In this document: one piece after another, positions 1-6,435 of the stretch | How positions within the stretch are numbered: the first letter of the stretch is position 1 | Layout: each line of letters starts with the position of its first letter | NCBI GenBank assembly: GCA_027451085.1 | Contig: DAIDKA010000007.1 | Coordinates: 1 to 8,053, forward strand | Length of the DNA: 8,053 nucleotides | Direction: 5' to 3' | Source: Gammaproteobacteria bacterium | GTDB lineage: Bacteria; Pseudomonadota; Gammaproteobacteria; Steroidobacterales; Steroidobacteraceae | Notes under the pieces: model-generated | The model's input: only the letters and a program-made list of their open reading frames with translations | The model's database searches: none | What the model was told of the DNA's origin: nothing | Made by a program: the position numbers and the translations under genes

Positions 1-1101
1 GAGGCGGCCGACTGGCTGGCCTACCTGACGGCGCCGCAGGACACCGCCGCCGGCCGCGAGCGGGCGGCCAACGGCCATCCGGCGCCCTACCGGGTGAAGT
101 TCCTGGGCATCGGCAACGAGAGCTGGGGCTGCGGCGGCGCGCTCGCACCGGACTTCTACGTCAATCAGATGCGTCGCTTCAGCCGGTTCGTCCACGATTA
201 CAACCCGGCGCAGCGCGGAGCGGACGCCATGCAGCGCATCGCCGTCGGCGCCGACGGCGCCAAGGACGAATACGTCGACCGCGTGATGCGCGCCTGGCAC
301 GACAAGGTGTGGGCCTGGGACATCGAGGGCGTCTCGCTGCACTTCTATACCTCGGCCGGCTGGCCCCCGGCGCACCCCAGCGAGCACTTCGGCACGGACG
401 AATACGCGCGGCTGCTGGCCGACACCCTGCGCATGGATGGCCTGATCCGCAGGGAGTCGGCGCTGATGGATCGCTACGATCCGCAGCACAAGGTGGGGCT
501 GGTCGTGGACGAGTGGGGTGCCTGGCTGGCGCCGCTGCCCGGCAGCAACCCCGGCTTCCTGGTGCAGCAGAACTCGCTGCGCGACGCGCTGCTGGCGGCC
601 CTCAACCTCGACATCTTCGCGCGCCACGCCGACCGGGTCCGCATGGCCAACATCGCCCAGATGGTCAACGTGCTGCAGGCCATGATCCTGACCGACGGCC
701 CGCGCATGCTGCTCACCCCGACCTACCATGTGTTCCGCATGTACGTGCCCTTCCAGGACGCGACGCTGCTGCCGGTCCGGATGCGGGCCGGGCACTACGT
801 GCATGGGACGGCCCGGCTGCCGCGCGTGGACGCCATCGCGGCGCGACAGGCCGATGGGCGGCTGGTGCTGGCGCTGGTGAACCTCGATCCGGAGCAGGCG
901 GTGACCGTGCGCGTGCGGGCGGGCCAGGTGCGGCTGCGGGCGGTCCGGGCCGAACAGCTGACGGCGGCGCGGGTGGATGCGGTCAACACCTTCGACGCCC
1001 CCGGGGTGGTCGCGCCCCGCAGCCTGCCGCTGGCCGACGCGGGCGATGGTGCGATGATCCGCCTGGCGCCGAAGTCGGTGTCGGTGGTGCAATTCAAGTA
1101 G
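1..1101 (+). CDS. alpha-L-arabinofuranosidase, GH51 family (C-terminal part, 5' end outside window)
   Basis: Reading frame 1 is open from the first base to the TAG at 1099-1101, giving 366 residues of a protein that is normally about 500 or more, so the start lies left of the window. GH51 enzymes are retaining hydrolases that release terminal alpha-L-arabinofuranose from arabinoxylan, arabinan and their oligosaccharides. The catalytic barrel is visible: the acid/base Glu in GIGNESWGCGG (codon 118-120) and the nucleophile Glu in VVDEWGAW (codon 511-513). HFYTSAGWP and YHVFRMYVPFQ also fit the family. The last 110 or so residues, ending in PKSVSVVQFK, are the usual C-terminal beta-sandwich. No signal peptide can be judged because the N-terminus is missing. 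The tannase-family gene starts 25 bases downstream on the same strand, so the two are probably co-transcribed. Composition is very GC-rich, like ddl and unlike the middle of the window. Family assignment is firm; exact substrate is inferred. Confidence 0.93.
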   Translation, partial: EAADWLAYLTAPQDTAAGRERAANGHPAPYRVKFLGIGNESWGCGGALAPDFYVNQMRRFSRFVHDYNPAQRGADAMQRIAVGADGAKDEYVDRVMRAWHDKVWAWDIEGVSLHFYTSAGWPPAHPSEHFGTDEYARLLADTLRMDGLIRRESALMDRYDPQHKVGLVVDEWGAWLAPLPGSNPGFLVQQNSLRDALLAALNLDIFARHADRVRMANIAQMVNVLQAMILTDGPRMLLTPTYHVFRMYVPFQDATLLPVRMRAGHYVHGTARLPRVDAIAARQADGRLVLALVNLDPEQAVTVRVRAGQVRLRAVRAEQLTAARVDAVNTFDAPGVVAPRSLPLADAGDGAMIRLAPKSVSVVQFK

Positions 1102-1113
1102 TGCGTGGCACCC

Positions 1114-1124
1114 GAGGGAGGGAG
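1114..1124 (+). promoter_or_regulatory. ribosome binding site of the tannase-family gene
   Basis: The purine run GAGGGAGGGAG sits just before the ATG at 1127. It contains GGAGG five bases from that ATG and GGGAG eight bases from a second in-frame ATG at 1133, so it fits either start (MDMKRR or MKRR). It lies in the 25-base gap after the arabinofuranosidase stop, where there is no room for a separate conventional promoter and leader. Confidence 0.6.
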
Positions 1125-1126
1125 CA

Positions 1127-2740
1127 ATGGACATGAAGCGTAGGTTCCTGCAGGTTGCCTGGGTCGTGGTGCTGGCCGTTGCGGCACCCGTGTCGCGGGC
1201 CGCGACCGCCGACCCGGCTGCGCGCTGCGCGGCGCTGCAGTCGCCGGGCATCGCCGGCCTGGTGGTCGAACAAGCCACCCTGGTCGCGGCCGGCAGCGTG
1301 CCGGCCGGCACCGGCGCCGCCGACACCGTGCAACTGCCCGCGCACTGCCTGTTCCGCGCGACGCTCGATCCGCGGCTGGGGGCCCAGGGGCAGCACCTGG
1401 GGATCGGCATCGAACTGCGCCTGCCGCTGCAGTGGAATGGCCGCTTCCTGTTCCAGGGCGGCGGCGGCCTGGACGGTGTGCTTGGACCCAGCTATGGCCT
1501 CGTTTCAGGCGCGCGCTTTCCGCCCGCTCTGGCCCGGGGCTTTGCGGTGGTGGCCACCGATGGCGGGCATCGCAGCGCTTCCATGATCGATCCGCGCTTC
1601 GCGCTCGATCAACAAGGGCGCCTCGACTACGGCTATAACGCGCTCGACAAAACCACGTGGCTTGCCAAAGCATTGATCCAGCGCTTCTACGGCGCCGCAC
1701 CACGGCATTCGTACTTCGTGGGCTGCTCCAACGGGGGCCGGCAGGCCATGATGGTGGCCGAGCGTCTGCCGCTGCAATTTGACGGAGTGGTCGCCGGGGA
1801 CCCTTCATTCCGGCTCACCCGCACCAACATCGCCGAAGCCTGGAACGAGATCGTGCTGGCACGGGCCGCGCCACGCGATACACAGGGGCGCCCCATCCTG
1901 AGCCAGGCGCTGACCCCCTCGGACCTGCAGCTGGTAAGCACCGCGGTCCTCAAGCAGTGTGATGCTCTTGACGGGCTGGCTGACGGGATGATCAATGACT
2001 TTCAGGCCTGTCACTTTGACCCGGCCATGCTGACCTGCCCGGCGGCCAAGACCCCCCGGTGCCTGACCGCGGTGCAGGTCACAGCGCTCAAAGCGCTGAT
2101 GGCCGGGCCGCATGACTCGCAAGGGCACGCCATTTATGCGCGTTTCCCCTACGACGCCGGCATCGCCGATCCTGCGTTCTATCGCATGCATTTCGGCACC
2201 TCGCCCACGGGGGTGCCCAATTCAGCCGATGCCATCCTCGGCTTCGACACCCTGCGCTATCTGGCGCTCACTCCGGCAGACCCGGAGCTCGACCCGTTCC
2301 GACTGGACTTCGACCGTGCTCTGGCCTGGACGGCGGAGAGCTCCAAGATCATTGATGCCGATGCGGTCAACCTCAACAGCTTCGCCGCCCACGCCAAGCT
2401 GCTGCTCTATCACGGTCTGAGTGACCAGGGCCTCTCGCCTCTGGATACCATCGCCTGGTATGAGCGTCTGCAGGGCGCCCGGGCAGCGAAGGTGCAGGAC
2501 TGGGCACGGCTGTTCCTGGTGCCGGGCATGACGCACTGTGCTGGTGGTCCGGCCACCGATCAGTTCGACATGCTGGCAGCGATCGTGGCCTGGGTGGAAC
2601 AGGACAAGGCGCCGCAGCGCATCCTGGCGCGAGGAGAGCACTTTCCGGGCGAAGAGCGGCCGCTGTGTCCTTATCCGCAGTTGGCGCGTTACCGGGGTGG
2701 AGATCCCCACCAGGCTGCGAGTTTCAGCTGCGCGCTTTAG
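1127..2740 (+). CDS. tannase/feruloyl esterase family alpha/beta hydrolase, exported
   Basis: 537 residues. Residues 1-25 form a signal peptide (charged MDMKRR, hydrophobic core, VSRA-A cleavage site), so it acts outside the cytoplasm. The tannase-family CS-D-HC signature is complete. The nucleophile is Ser201 in GCSNGGR, the acid Asp433 in HGLSDQG and the base His470 in MTHCAGG. Cys200 and Cys471 beside Ser and His form the family's active-site disulfide. The lid segment from Cys278 (DALDGLADGMIND, 279-291) matches the calcium-binding loop of these enzymes. The C-terminus (ERPLCPYP... then SFSCAL) is also typical. The family hydrolyses esters of aromatic acids: galloyl esters (tannase), feruloyl esters on arabinoxylan (fungal FaeB type), and MHET in MHETase. 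Its arabinofuranosidase neighbour favours feruloyl-arabinose esters, but substrate cannot be read from sequence. GC content drops noticeably from about codon 145 onward. The stop overlaps the convergent regulator gene. Confidence 0.93.
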   Translation: MDMKRRFLQVAWVVVLAVAAPVSRAATADPAARCAALQSPGIAGLVVEQATLVAAGSVPAGTGAADTVQLPAHCLFRATLDPRLGAQGQHLGIGIELRLPLQWNGRFLFQGGGGLDGVLGPSYGLVSGARFPPALARGFAVVATDGGHRSASMIDPRFALDQQGRLDYGYNALDKTTWLAKALIQRFYGAAPRHSYFVGCSNGGRQAMMVAERLPLQFDGVVAGDPSFRLTRTNIAEAWNEIVLARAAPRDTQGRPILSQALTPSDLQLVSTAVLKQCDALDGLADGMINDFQACHFDPAMLTCPAAKTPRCLTAVQVTALKALMAGPHDSQGHAIYARFPYDAGIADPAFYRMHFGTSPTGVPNSADAILGFDTLRYLALTPADPELDPFRLDFDRALAWTAESSKIIDADAVNLNSFAAHAKLLLYHGLSDQGLSPLDTIAWYERLQGARAAKVQDWARLFLVPGMTHCAGGPATDQFDMLAAIVAWVEQDKAPQRILARGEHFPGEERPLCPYPQLARYRGGDPHQAASFSCAL

Positions 2741-3500
2741 GGGTGCGCCTGCTCCCCCGTGGCCTGGTGACCAGTGTGGTGTCGATTCGCGCCAACCGGA
2801 TCAGGCCATGCATTGCTGTGCGAGCCCGCCCCGGGGCCTTGCTCTCGATGGCCGTATACACGCGCTCGTGATCCGGCAGCGGGTTGCGGCGCAATGGTTC
2901 ATTGCGCTGCTTGAACTCCGTGGTGATGTGGATCGCCGCGCCTACAGTGGTCGCCAGGGAGATCAGGAACGGGTTATGGGTGGCCTCGAACAGCGTGGCA
3001 TGGAACAGCTGGTCGGCATCCTGGCCGGCCTGGGTTGCCAAGGTGTGCTCGCGCATGCTGTCGAGAGCCTGGCGCATGGTCGCCAGGTGCCGCGGTGTCC
3101 GGCGTCCGGCTGCGAGCGCCGCAGCGGCCGGCTCCACCAGATCACGCAGTTCGAACAAAGCGTTGAGCACCTGCGGTTCCGGGTCCTTGTCAAAGATCCA
3201 CTCCAGGACGTCCGTGTCGAGGAAGTTCCACTGCGAGCGTGGATTTACGCGAGTGCCGACCTTGGGCCGGGCGTCGATCAGACCCTTGGCGGCGAGAATG
3301 CGGACGGCCTCTCGATACGCTGTGCGTGACACCGCCAGCTGCTCACTGGACTCGATCTCTCCCTCCAGGATGTCTCCCGGCTGGTACTTGCCTGACACGA
3401 TGGCCACCCCCAGCTTGCGCGCGATGGTGCCGTGGATGCGCAGGGGGGATTTGGCCGGAATTGCCCGAGGCTGCGGAGAGGACCGAGTTGCATGCTTCAT
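2724..3500 (-). CDS. GntR/FadR-family transcriptional regulator with FCD ligand domain
   Basis: 258 residues starting at the ATG 3500-3498 (MKHATRSS). Residues about 20-88 are the winged helix-turn-helix of the FadR type: IARKLGVAIVSGKYQPGDIL, then SSEQLAVSRTAYREAVRILAAKG and a wing with VGTRV. Residues about 108-240 are an all-helical FCD domain. Asp163, His167 (DQLFH), His211 (PDHERV) and His231 (AMHGL) match the D-H-H-H set that binds the metal in this domain and helps hold a carboxylate effector. Such regulators usually repress sugar-acid or organic-acid genes until the acid binds, so a breakdown product of the neighbouring pathway is a reasonable effector (inference). The frame stays open upstream to 3740, but that extension has no family similarity I recognise. 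This start leaves a family-sized protein and has a fitting promoter directly upstream. The 3' end overlaps the tannase gene tail-to-tail by 17 bases. Confidence 0.9.
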   Translation of the reverse strand: MKHATRSSPQPRAIPAKSPLRIHGTIARKLGVAIVSGKYQPGDILEGEIESSEQLAVSRTAYREAVRILAAKGLIDARPKVGTRVNPRSQWNFLDTDVLEWIFDKDPEPQVLNALFELRDLVEPAAAALAAGRRTPRHLATMRQALDSMREHTLATQAGQDADQLFHATLFEATHNPFLISLATTVGAAIHITTEFKQRNEPLRRNPLPDHERVYTAIESKAPGRARTAMHGLIRLARIDTTLVTRPRGSRRTPKARS

Positions 3501-3507
3501 CGCTGCC

Positions 3508-3536
3508 GTTTTAGCCACGTTACCGCTGAATTGCAA
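3508..3536 (-). promoter_or_regulatory. candidate sigma70-type promoter of the FCD regulator, predicting a leaderless transcript
   Basis: On the minus strand TTGCAA (3536-3531) and TAAAAC (3513-3508) are separated by exactly 17 bases. Each matches 4 of 6 consensus positions. Transcription would begin near 3501, at or one base before the ATG at 3500, and no convincing Shine-Dalgarno sequence precedes that ATG. The two observations agree with each other, but the boxes are imperfect and untested. Confidence 0.35.
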
Positions 3537-3752
3537 CCGGATACCGGCATGCTCCCGCGCGAGGAGTGGTCGGCAGCACGCTGTGGCTGGAGTCGCCGCA
3601 CGGCAGGGCCAGTGTCCGTCGGCTCGCGCAAGGCTGGACCAATACTCAGACAAGAGGCATGCTGCTGCTCGCGTGTGGCGTTGCAGAGGCACGCATTGCA
3701 GGACTACGCTGCCGTCGCGCGGTGCCCCGACCTTCTCCACGGCGATGATTTC

Positions 3753-3760
3753 AGAGCAGG
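3753..3760 (+). promoter_or_regulatory. likely ribosome binding site of the di-heme protein gene
   Basis: AGAGCAGG lies seven bases before the ATG at 3768. A similar sequence, GAAGCAGG (3779-3786), lies eight bases before a second in-frame ATG at 3795. The sequence therefore does not decide between the two starts. Confidence 0.35.
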
Positions 3761-3767
3761 TTCTTGG

Positions 3768-5417
3768 ATGTCTCCAGCGAAGCAGGCTTTATCCATGTTC
3801 CAGAGCCGCCCCGGGCGTGCCATCGCGGTGTGCTCGTGCGCTCTTGCCGCCGTCGTGATGGCCGCCGTGGCCGGCGCCGGCGGTACACCGGATGTGGCCA
3901 TGACCGCGTCAGCACCCGCGGCCACGCAGCAGGCGCCCGCCTCCTACTGGCTGGCCCCGAACAGTCAGGTGGTGCTGCCGGCGCAATCGCACTATCGTGA
4001 CGAGGCCGGCGAAACCGGGGTTGTGCTCGCCGGTGGGGCGCTTGCCACCAGCGGACATCCGTTCTTCACGGCATTGGGCACCAACGGCCGCGCCTGTGTG
4101 ACGTGTCATCAGCCGGCCAGCGGCATGGGACTGTCGCTGCAGACCATCCGCCGCCGCTGGCAGGAGACGCACGGCAAGGATCCGTTGTTTGCGGCCATCG
4201 ATGGGTCCAACTGCCCCAATCTGCCACAGAACCTGGCAAGCTCGCATTCGCTGTTGCTGCAGCGCGGGTTGTTCCGGGTCGCATTGCCCTGGCCGCGCAA
4301 AGCGGGTCCGGATGGCTCGCCGGTGGACCCGGAATTCACCATCGAGGTCGTGCGGGATCCGACGGGCTGCAACACTGATCCTGTCTATGGTCTCAAAAGC
4401 TCCGATCCGCACATCTCGGTGTTCCGCCGCCCGCGCATGGTGGCCAATCTCAAATACGTTGCCATCGATGCGGGCGGGCAGGTGTACGGGCCGGCCGGAC
4501 CTTTCAATGCCAAGCGCCTGGCCATGGTTATGGACCGCGATCCGCAGACGGGCCGGTATGTGACGATGAACATCATGTCCGACGCCCGCAGCCCCACCTT
4601 GCGCTACCAGGCGCAGGAGGCGGCCCATGATCATCTGCAGGTGACACAACCGCTGACCGGGCAACAGCTGGAGGCCATTGTGGCCTTCGAGTCGCAGGTG
4701 TACGCGGCCCAGGACCGGGACCTCGCAGGGGATGACTTTGACCGGCCTGGTGGGCCGGCCGCGCTGGGTCCGGGCAATCTCGCGGTGGCCCGCAGCGGCG
4801 TTCTCGGGGACAACTTCGGCACCCCGGTGTTCAAGAGCTTCGAGCCCTGGCAGTCCCCGTCGGCGGCGGGGTCGGAGGCGCAGGCACAGTTCAGGGCCTC
4901 GGTCATGCGCGGCTACCAGATATTCTTCAACCGGCCGTTCTGGATACGCGACTCTGCCCACATCAATACTGCCGGACTGGGCAATCCGGCCAAACGCACC
5001 TGCGTCACCTGCCACAACCTGCAGATGGTGGGCACCGATGCGAGCGCCGGTTGGGGCGACCTGGGTACCAACAACGAGCCCTGGGCGGATGAGGCGCTGT
5101 TCTCGCCCAACTACGCGGCCGGCCCGCAGCTACCTCTGTTCAAGGTAGTGTGCCGCAAGGATGCCCGGCCGCACCCGTTCCTGGGCCGTGTGATCTATAC
5201 CCATGATCCGGGGCGGGCGCTGATCTCGGGCAGGTGCTACGACGTCGGCTCGGTGGTCATGGGACAGCTGCGCGGTCTGGCCGCGCGGGCGCCCTACTTC
5301 GCCGGCGGATCAGCCGAGGATCTGCGCGCGGTGGTCGACTTCTATGACCGGCGGTACAACATCGGCCTGTCTGAGCAGGAGCGGGTGGACCTGGTCAATT
5401 TCCTCAGCGTGCTGTAG
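3768..5417 (+). CDS. exported di-heme c-type cytochrome, MauG/cytochrome-c-peroxidase-like
   Basis: 549 residues from the ATG at 3768; starting at 3795 would remove nine residues and leave a more compact signal peptide. The hydrophobic stretch at about 18-37 with preceding Arg residues and AGA-type cleavage sites indicates export, and heme is attached in the periplasm. Two CxxCH sites are present: CVTCH at 110-114 and CVTCH at 412-416. The C-terminus (LRGLAARAPYFAGGSA, then AVVDFY and LSEQERVDLVNFLSVL) follows the end of MauG/bacterial CCP proteins. That family transfers electrons through two hemes to reduce peroxide or oxidise a partner. Oddities: the hemes are 302 residues apart, far more than the roughly 150 usual in bacterial CCPs. 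The common PYFHDG-like motif here reads PYFAGG, so its His is an Ala (residue 512). Extra cysteines occur between the hemes. The next gene follows almost directly, so the two probably work together. Heme binding is secure; peroxidase activity is not. Confidence 0.85.
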   Translation: MSPAKQALSMFQSRPGRAIAVCSCALAAVVMAAVAGAGGTPDVAMTASAPAATQQAPASYWLAPNSQVVLPAQSHYRDEAGETGVVLAGGALATSGHPFFTALGTNGRACVTCHQPASGMGLSLQTIRRRWQETHGKDPLFAAIDGSNCPNLPQNLASSHSLLLQRGLFRVALPWPRKAGPDGSPVDPEFTIEVVRDPTGCNTDPVYGLKSSDPHISVFRRPRMVANLKYVAIDAGGQVYGPAGPFNAKRLAMVMDRDPQTGRYVTMNIMSDARSPTLRYQAQEAAHDHLQVTQPLTGQQLEAIVAFESQVYAAQDRDLAGDDFDRPGGPAALGPGNLAVARSGVLGDNFGTPVFKSFEPWQSPSAAGSEAQAQFRASVMRGYQIFFNRPFWIRDSAHINTAGLGNPAKRTCVTCHNLQMVGTDASAGWGDLGTNNEPWADEALFSPNYAAGPQLPLFKVVCRKDARPHPFLGRVIYTHDPGRALISGRCYDVGSVVMGQLRGLAARAPYFAGGSAEDLRAVVDFYDRRYNIGLSEQERVDLVNFLSVL

Positions 5418-5420
5418 AGG
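5416..5420 (+). promoter_or_regulatory. ribosome binding site of the OmpA-like gene, overlapping the upstream stop codon
   Basis: AGAGG begins inside the TAG stop (5415-5417) of the heme-protein gene. It is only three bases from the ATG at 5424 but nine bases from the in-frame ATG at 5430, which favours 5430 as the start. The overlap with the stop suggests translational coupling of the pair. Confidence 0.5.
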
Positions 5421-5429
5421 TTCATGCCG

Positions 5430-6317
5430 ATGTCAAACCACGCCCGTGCGGCTCGCAAGCGGCGCTGCAGCAGATATGCACCAGCACTGTTGCTGGCCGC
5501 TCTGTGGGGCGTGGTCACCACGCCCGCCGCCACACCGCCGGCGCAGCGACGCAATTTCATTGCCTGCCCCATCGTGCAGGACACCGACACGGTGCCGTGT
5601 TGGCTGGCCGAGTACCGGGGTGAGCTGTACTTCCTGGGTATCCAGACCGACTCGGGGGGCTGGTCCCCCCCGTGGCTGGGACATCAGGTGCTCGTGGAGG
5701 GCAGGCTCGCCGGCGGGCGGCGTATCTGCGGCGGCATCGCATTGACCTCGGAGTATCCGGCCGCACCCCTGCCGGCCGGCAGCGCCGACGGTGTACCGCT
5801 GCCCAATCCGCCGGTGATCTCGGTGATGCGGGAGCTGGATGGGCGCTGCAATACGCTGCTGCCAGCGGATCCCCGGTTTCACATCGAGGGTCGGCGCGGG
5901 CCGGGGCCGAATACCGCGGCCTCTGCGCTGCGCAAGTTTCCACCGCTGCCCGCGCCACCGAACGTCACTCCGCCGTACGAGCCGCGGACCTTCACGCTCA
6001 CCTACGAGTTCGACTCAGAGCTGGCGACGCGCACCATCACAGAAGCCTTGAGGGCGGTGCAGTATGCGCAGGCGATCAAGGCGCGGCAGGTCCGCATCGA
6101 GGGTTACCGCGGCAGCGCGCTGCTGTCCAACGGCCAGGTAGCGCTGGAGATTCCGCAGATCAGCCGTTTGCGGGTGCAGGAGCTGGCGCATACGCTGCGG
6201 CGACTGGGCCTGGCCCCTGCCGTCGCGGTGACAACCCACTGGAGCACACAACCGGCTGCGGCCAACGGTGTCACCGATCCGGACAACCGCCGGGCGCAGT
6301 TGGTGGTGGTGCCTTGA
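5430..6317 (+). CDS. exported protein with unrecognised Cys-containing N-terminal domain and OmpA-like C-terminal domain
   Basis: 295 residues from ATG 5430 (an in-frame ATG at 5424 would add two). A strongly basic N-terminus (ARAARKRRCSR) is followed by a hydrophobic segment at about 16-30, fitting a signal peptide or anchor. Residues about 42-160 form a domain I cannot name. It has Cys46, Cys57, Cys100 and Cys140 and the motifs FIACPIVQDTDTVPCW, LGIQTD and GHQVLVEGR; the cysteines could form two disulfides. A proline-rich linker (about 169-184) leads to an OmpA-type C-terminal domain (about 187-295) with FTLTYEFDS, ISRLRVQELAHTLRRLGL and NRRAQLVVV. OmpA domains normally bind peptidoglycan. 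Here the usual Gly-x-Thr-Asp stretch reads GYRGSALLSNG, so the Asp that contacts diaminopimelate appears absent, although the Arg of the helix motif is present. The gene starts 12 bases after the di-heme gene. I infer it positions or serves that cytochrome at the envelope. Confidence 0.8.
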   Translation: MSNHARAARKRRCSRYAPALLLAALWGVVTTPAATPPAQRRNFIACPIVQDTDTVPCWLAEYRGELYFLGIQTDSGGWSPPWLGHQVLVEGRLAGGRRICGGIALTSEYPAAPLPAGSADGVPLPNPPVISVMRELDGRCNTLLPADPRFHIEGRRGPGPNTAASALRKFPPLPAPPNVTPPYEPRTFTLTYEFDSELATRTITEALRAVQYAQAIKARQVRIEGYRGSALLSNGQVALEIPQISRLRVQELAHTLRRLGLAPAVAVTTHWSTQPAAANGVTDPDNRRAQLVVVP

Positions 6318-6323
6318 GGATGC

Positions 6324-6342
6324 GGGTCAGTCCGACTGACCC
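6324..6342. repeat. perfect 19-base inverted repeat (9-1-9), candidate operator or hairpin
   Basis: GGGTCAGTC-C-GACTGACCC is fully symmetric around one central base. It begins six bases after the stop of the OmpA-like gene and ends 93 bases before the next start. As RNA it would make a stem of eight pairs with a three-base loop. No T-tract follows, so it is not a classical intrinsic terminator. Processing, transcript stabilisation, or a protein-binding operator for the hydrolase gene are possible. Confidence 0.6.
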
Positions 6343-6435
6343 AGCCTGCCGGCGCCGATGGCTACCCACGGTGTCGGGGGTTGCCGGGTGTTCGTGGGCG
6401 GGGAAAGACCTGAGCGGGCGAAACGGGGGCTGGAC

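Larger units (their letters stand above)
3501..3767. other. divergent intergenic region between regulator and heme-protein gene
   Basis: This 267-base stretch lies between the starts of two divergent genes, so it should hold the promoters of both and probably the operator of the FCD regulator. Both strands have long open frames through it, but their translations are Arg/Cys/Ala-rich and resemble no family I know, so I treat it as noncoding. I found no long dyad of the TGGT-n-ACCA kind used by many FCD regulators. The palindrome GCATGC appears at 3547-3552 and 3657-3662, and again at 3490-3495 within the first codons of the regulator. TTGCAG is directly repeated at 3681-3686 and 3696-3701. No plus-strand promoter stands out. 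Confidence 0.55.

Noticed and set aside
795..1808. 337-codon minus-strand open frame across the arabinofuranosidase/tannase junction
   Set aside because: Low-complexity Arg/Pro/Ala-rich translation, antisense to two genes with intact catalytic motifs.
3687..3701. Sigma54-like element (GGCACG ... TTGCA) before the di-heme gene
   Set aside because: The GG and GC doublets are eight bases apart instead of the required ten, so the element does not fit the consensus.
3501..3740. N-terminal extension of the regulator frame (80 codons upstream of 3500, minus strand)
   Set aside because: The added sequence is rich in Arg, Ala and Cys, matches no domain of GntR/FadR proteins, and would make the protein far longer than the family. 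The start at 3500 has a promoter directly before it.
3432..3767. N-terminal extension of the di-heme protein frame (112 codons before 3768)
   Set aside because: It would overlap the start of the divergent regulator gene and precede the export signal, leaving the signal peptide internal. The translation resembles no known domain.
3909..5015. 368-codon open frame on the minus strand across the di-heme gene
   Set aside because: It is antisense to a gene with clear heme motifs, is His/Arg-rich as expected from reading a GC-rich gene backwards, and has no recognisable motif.
5424..5429. Upstream ATG of the OmpA-like gene (MPMSN start)
   Set aside because: AGAGG is only three bases before it, too close for a good ribosome site; the ATG at 5430 has nine-base spacing. 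The difference is two residues and does not affect the interpretation.
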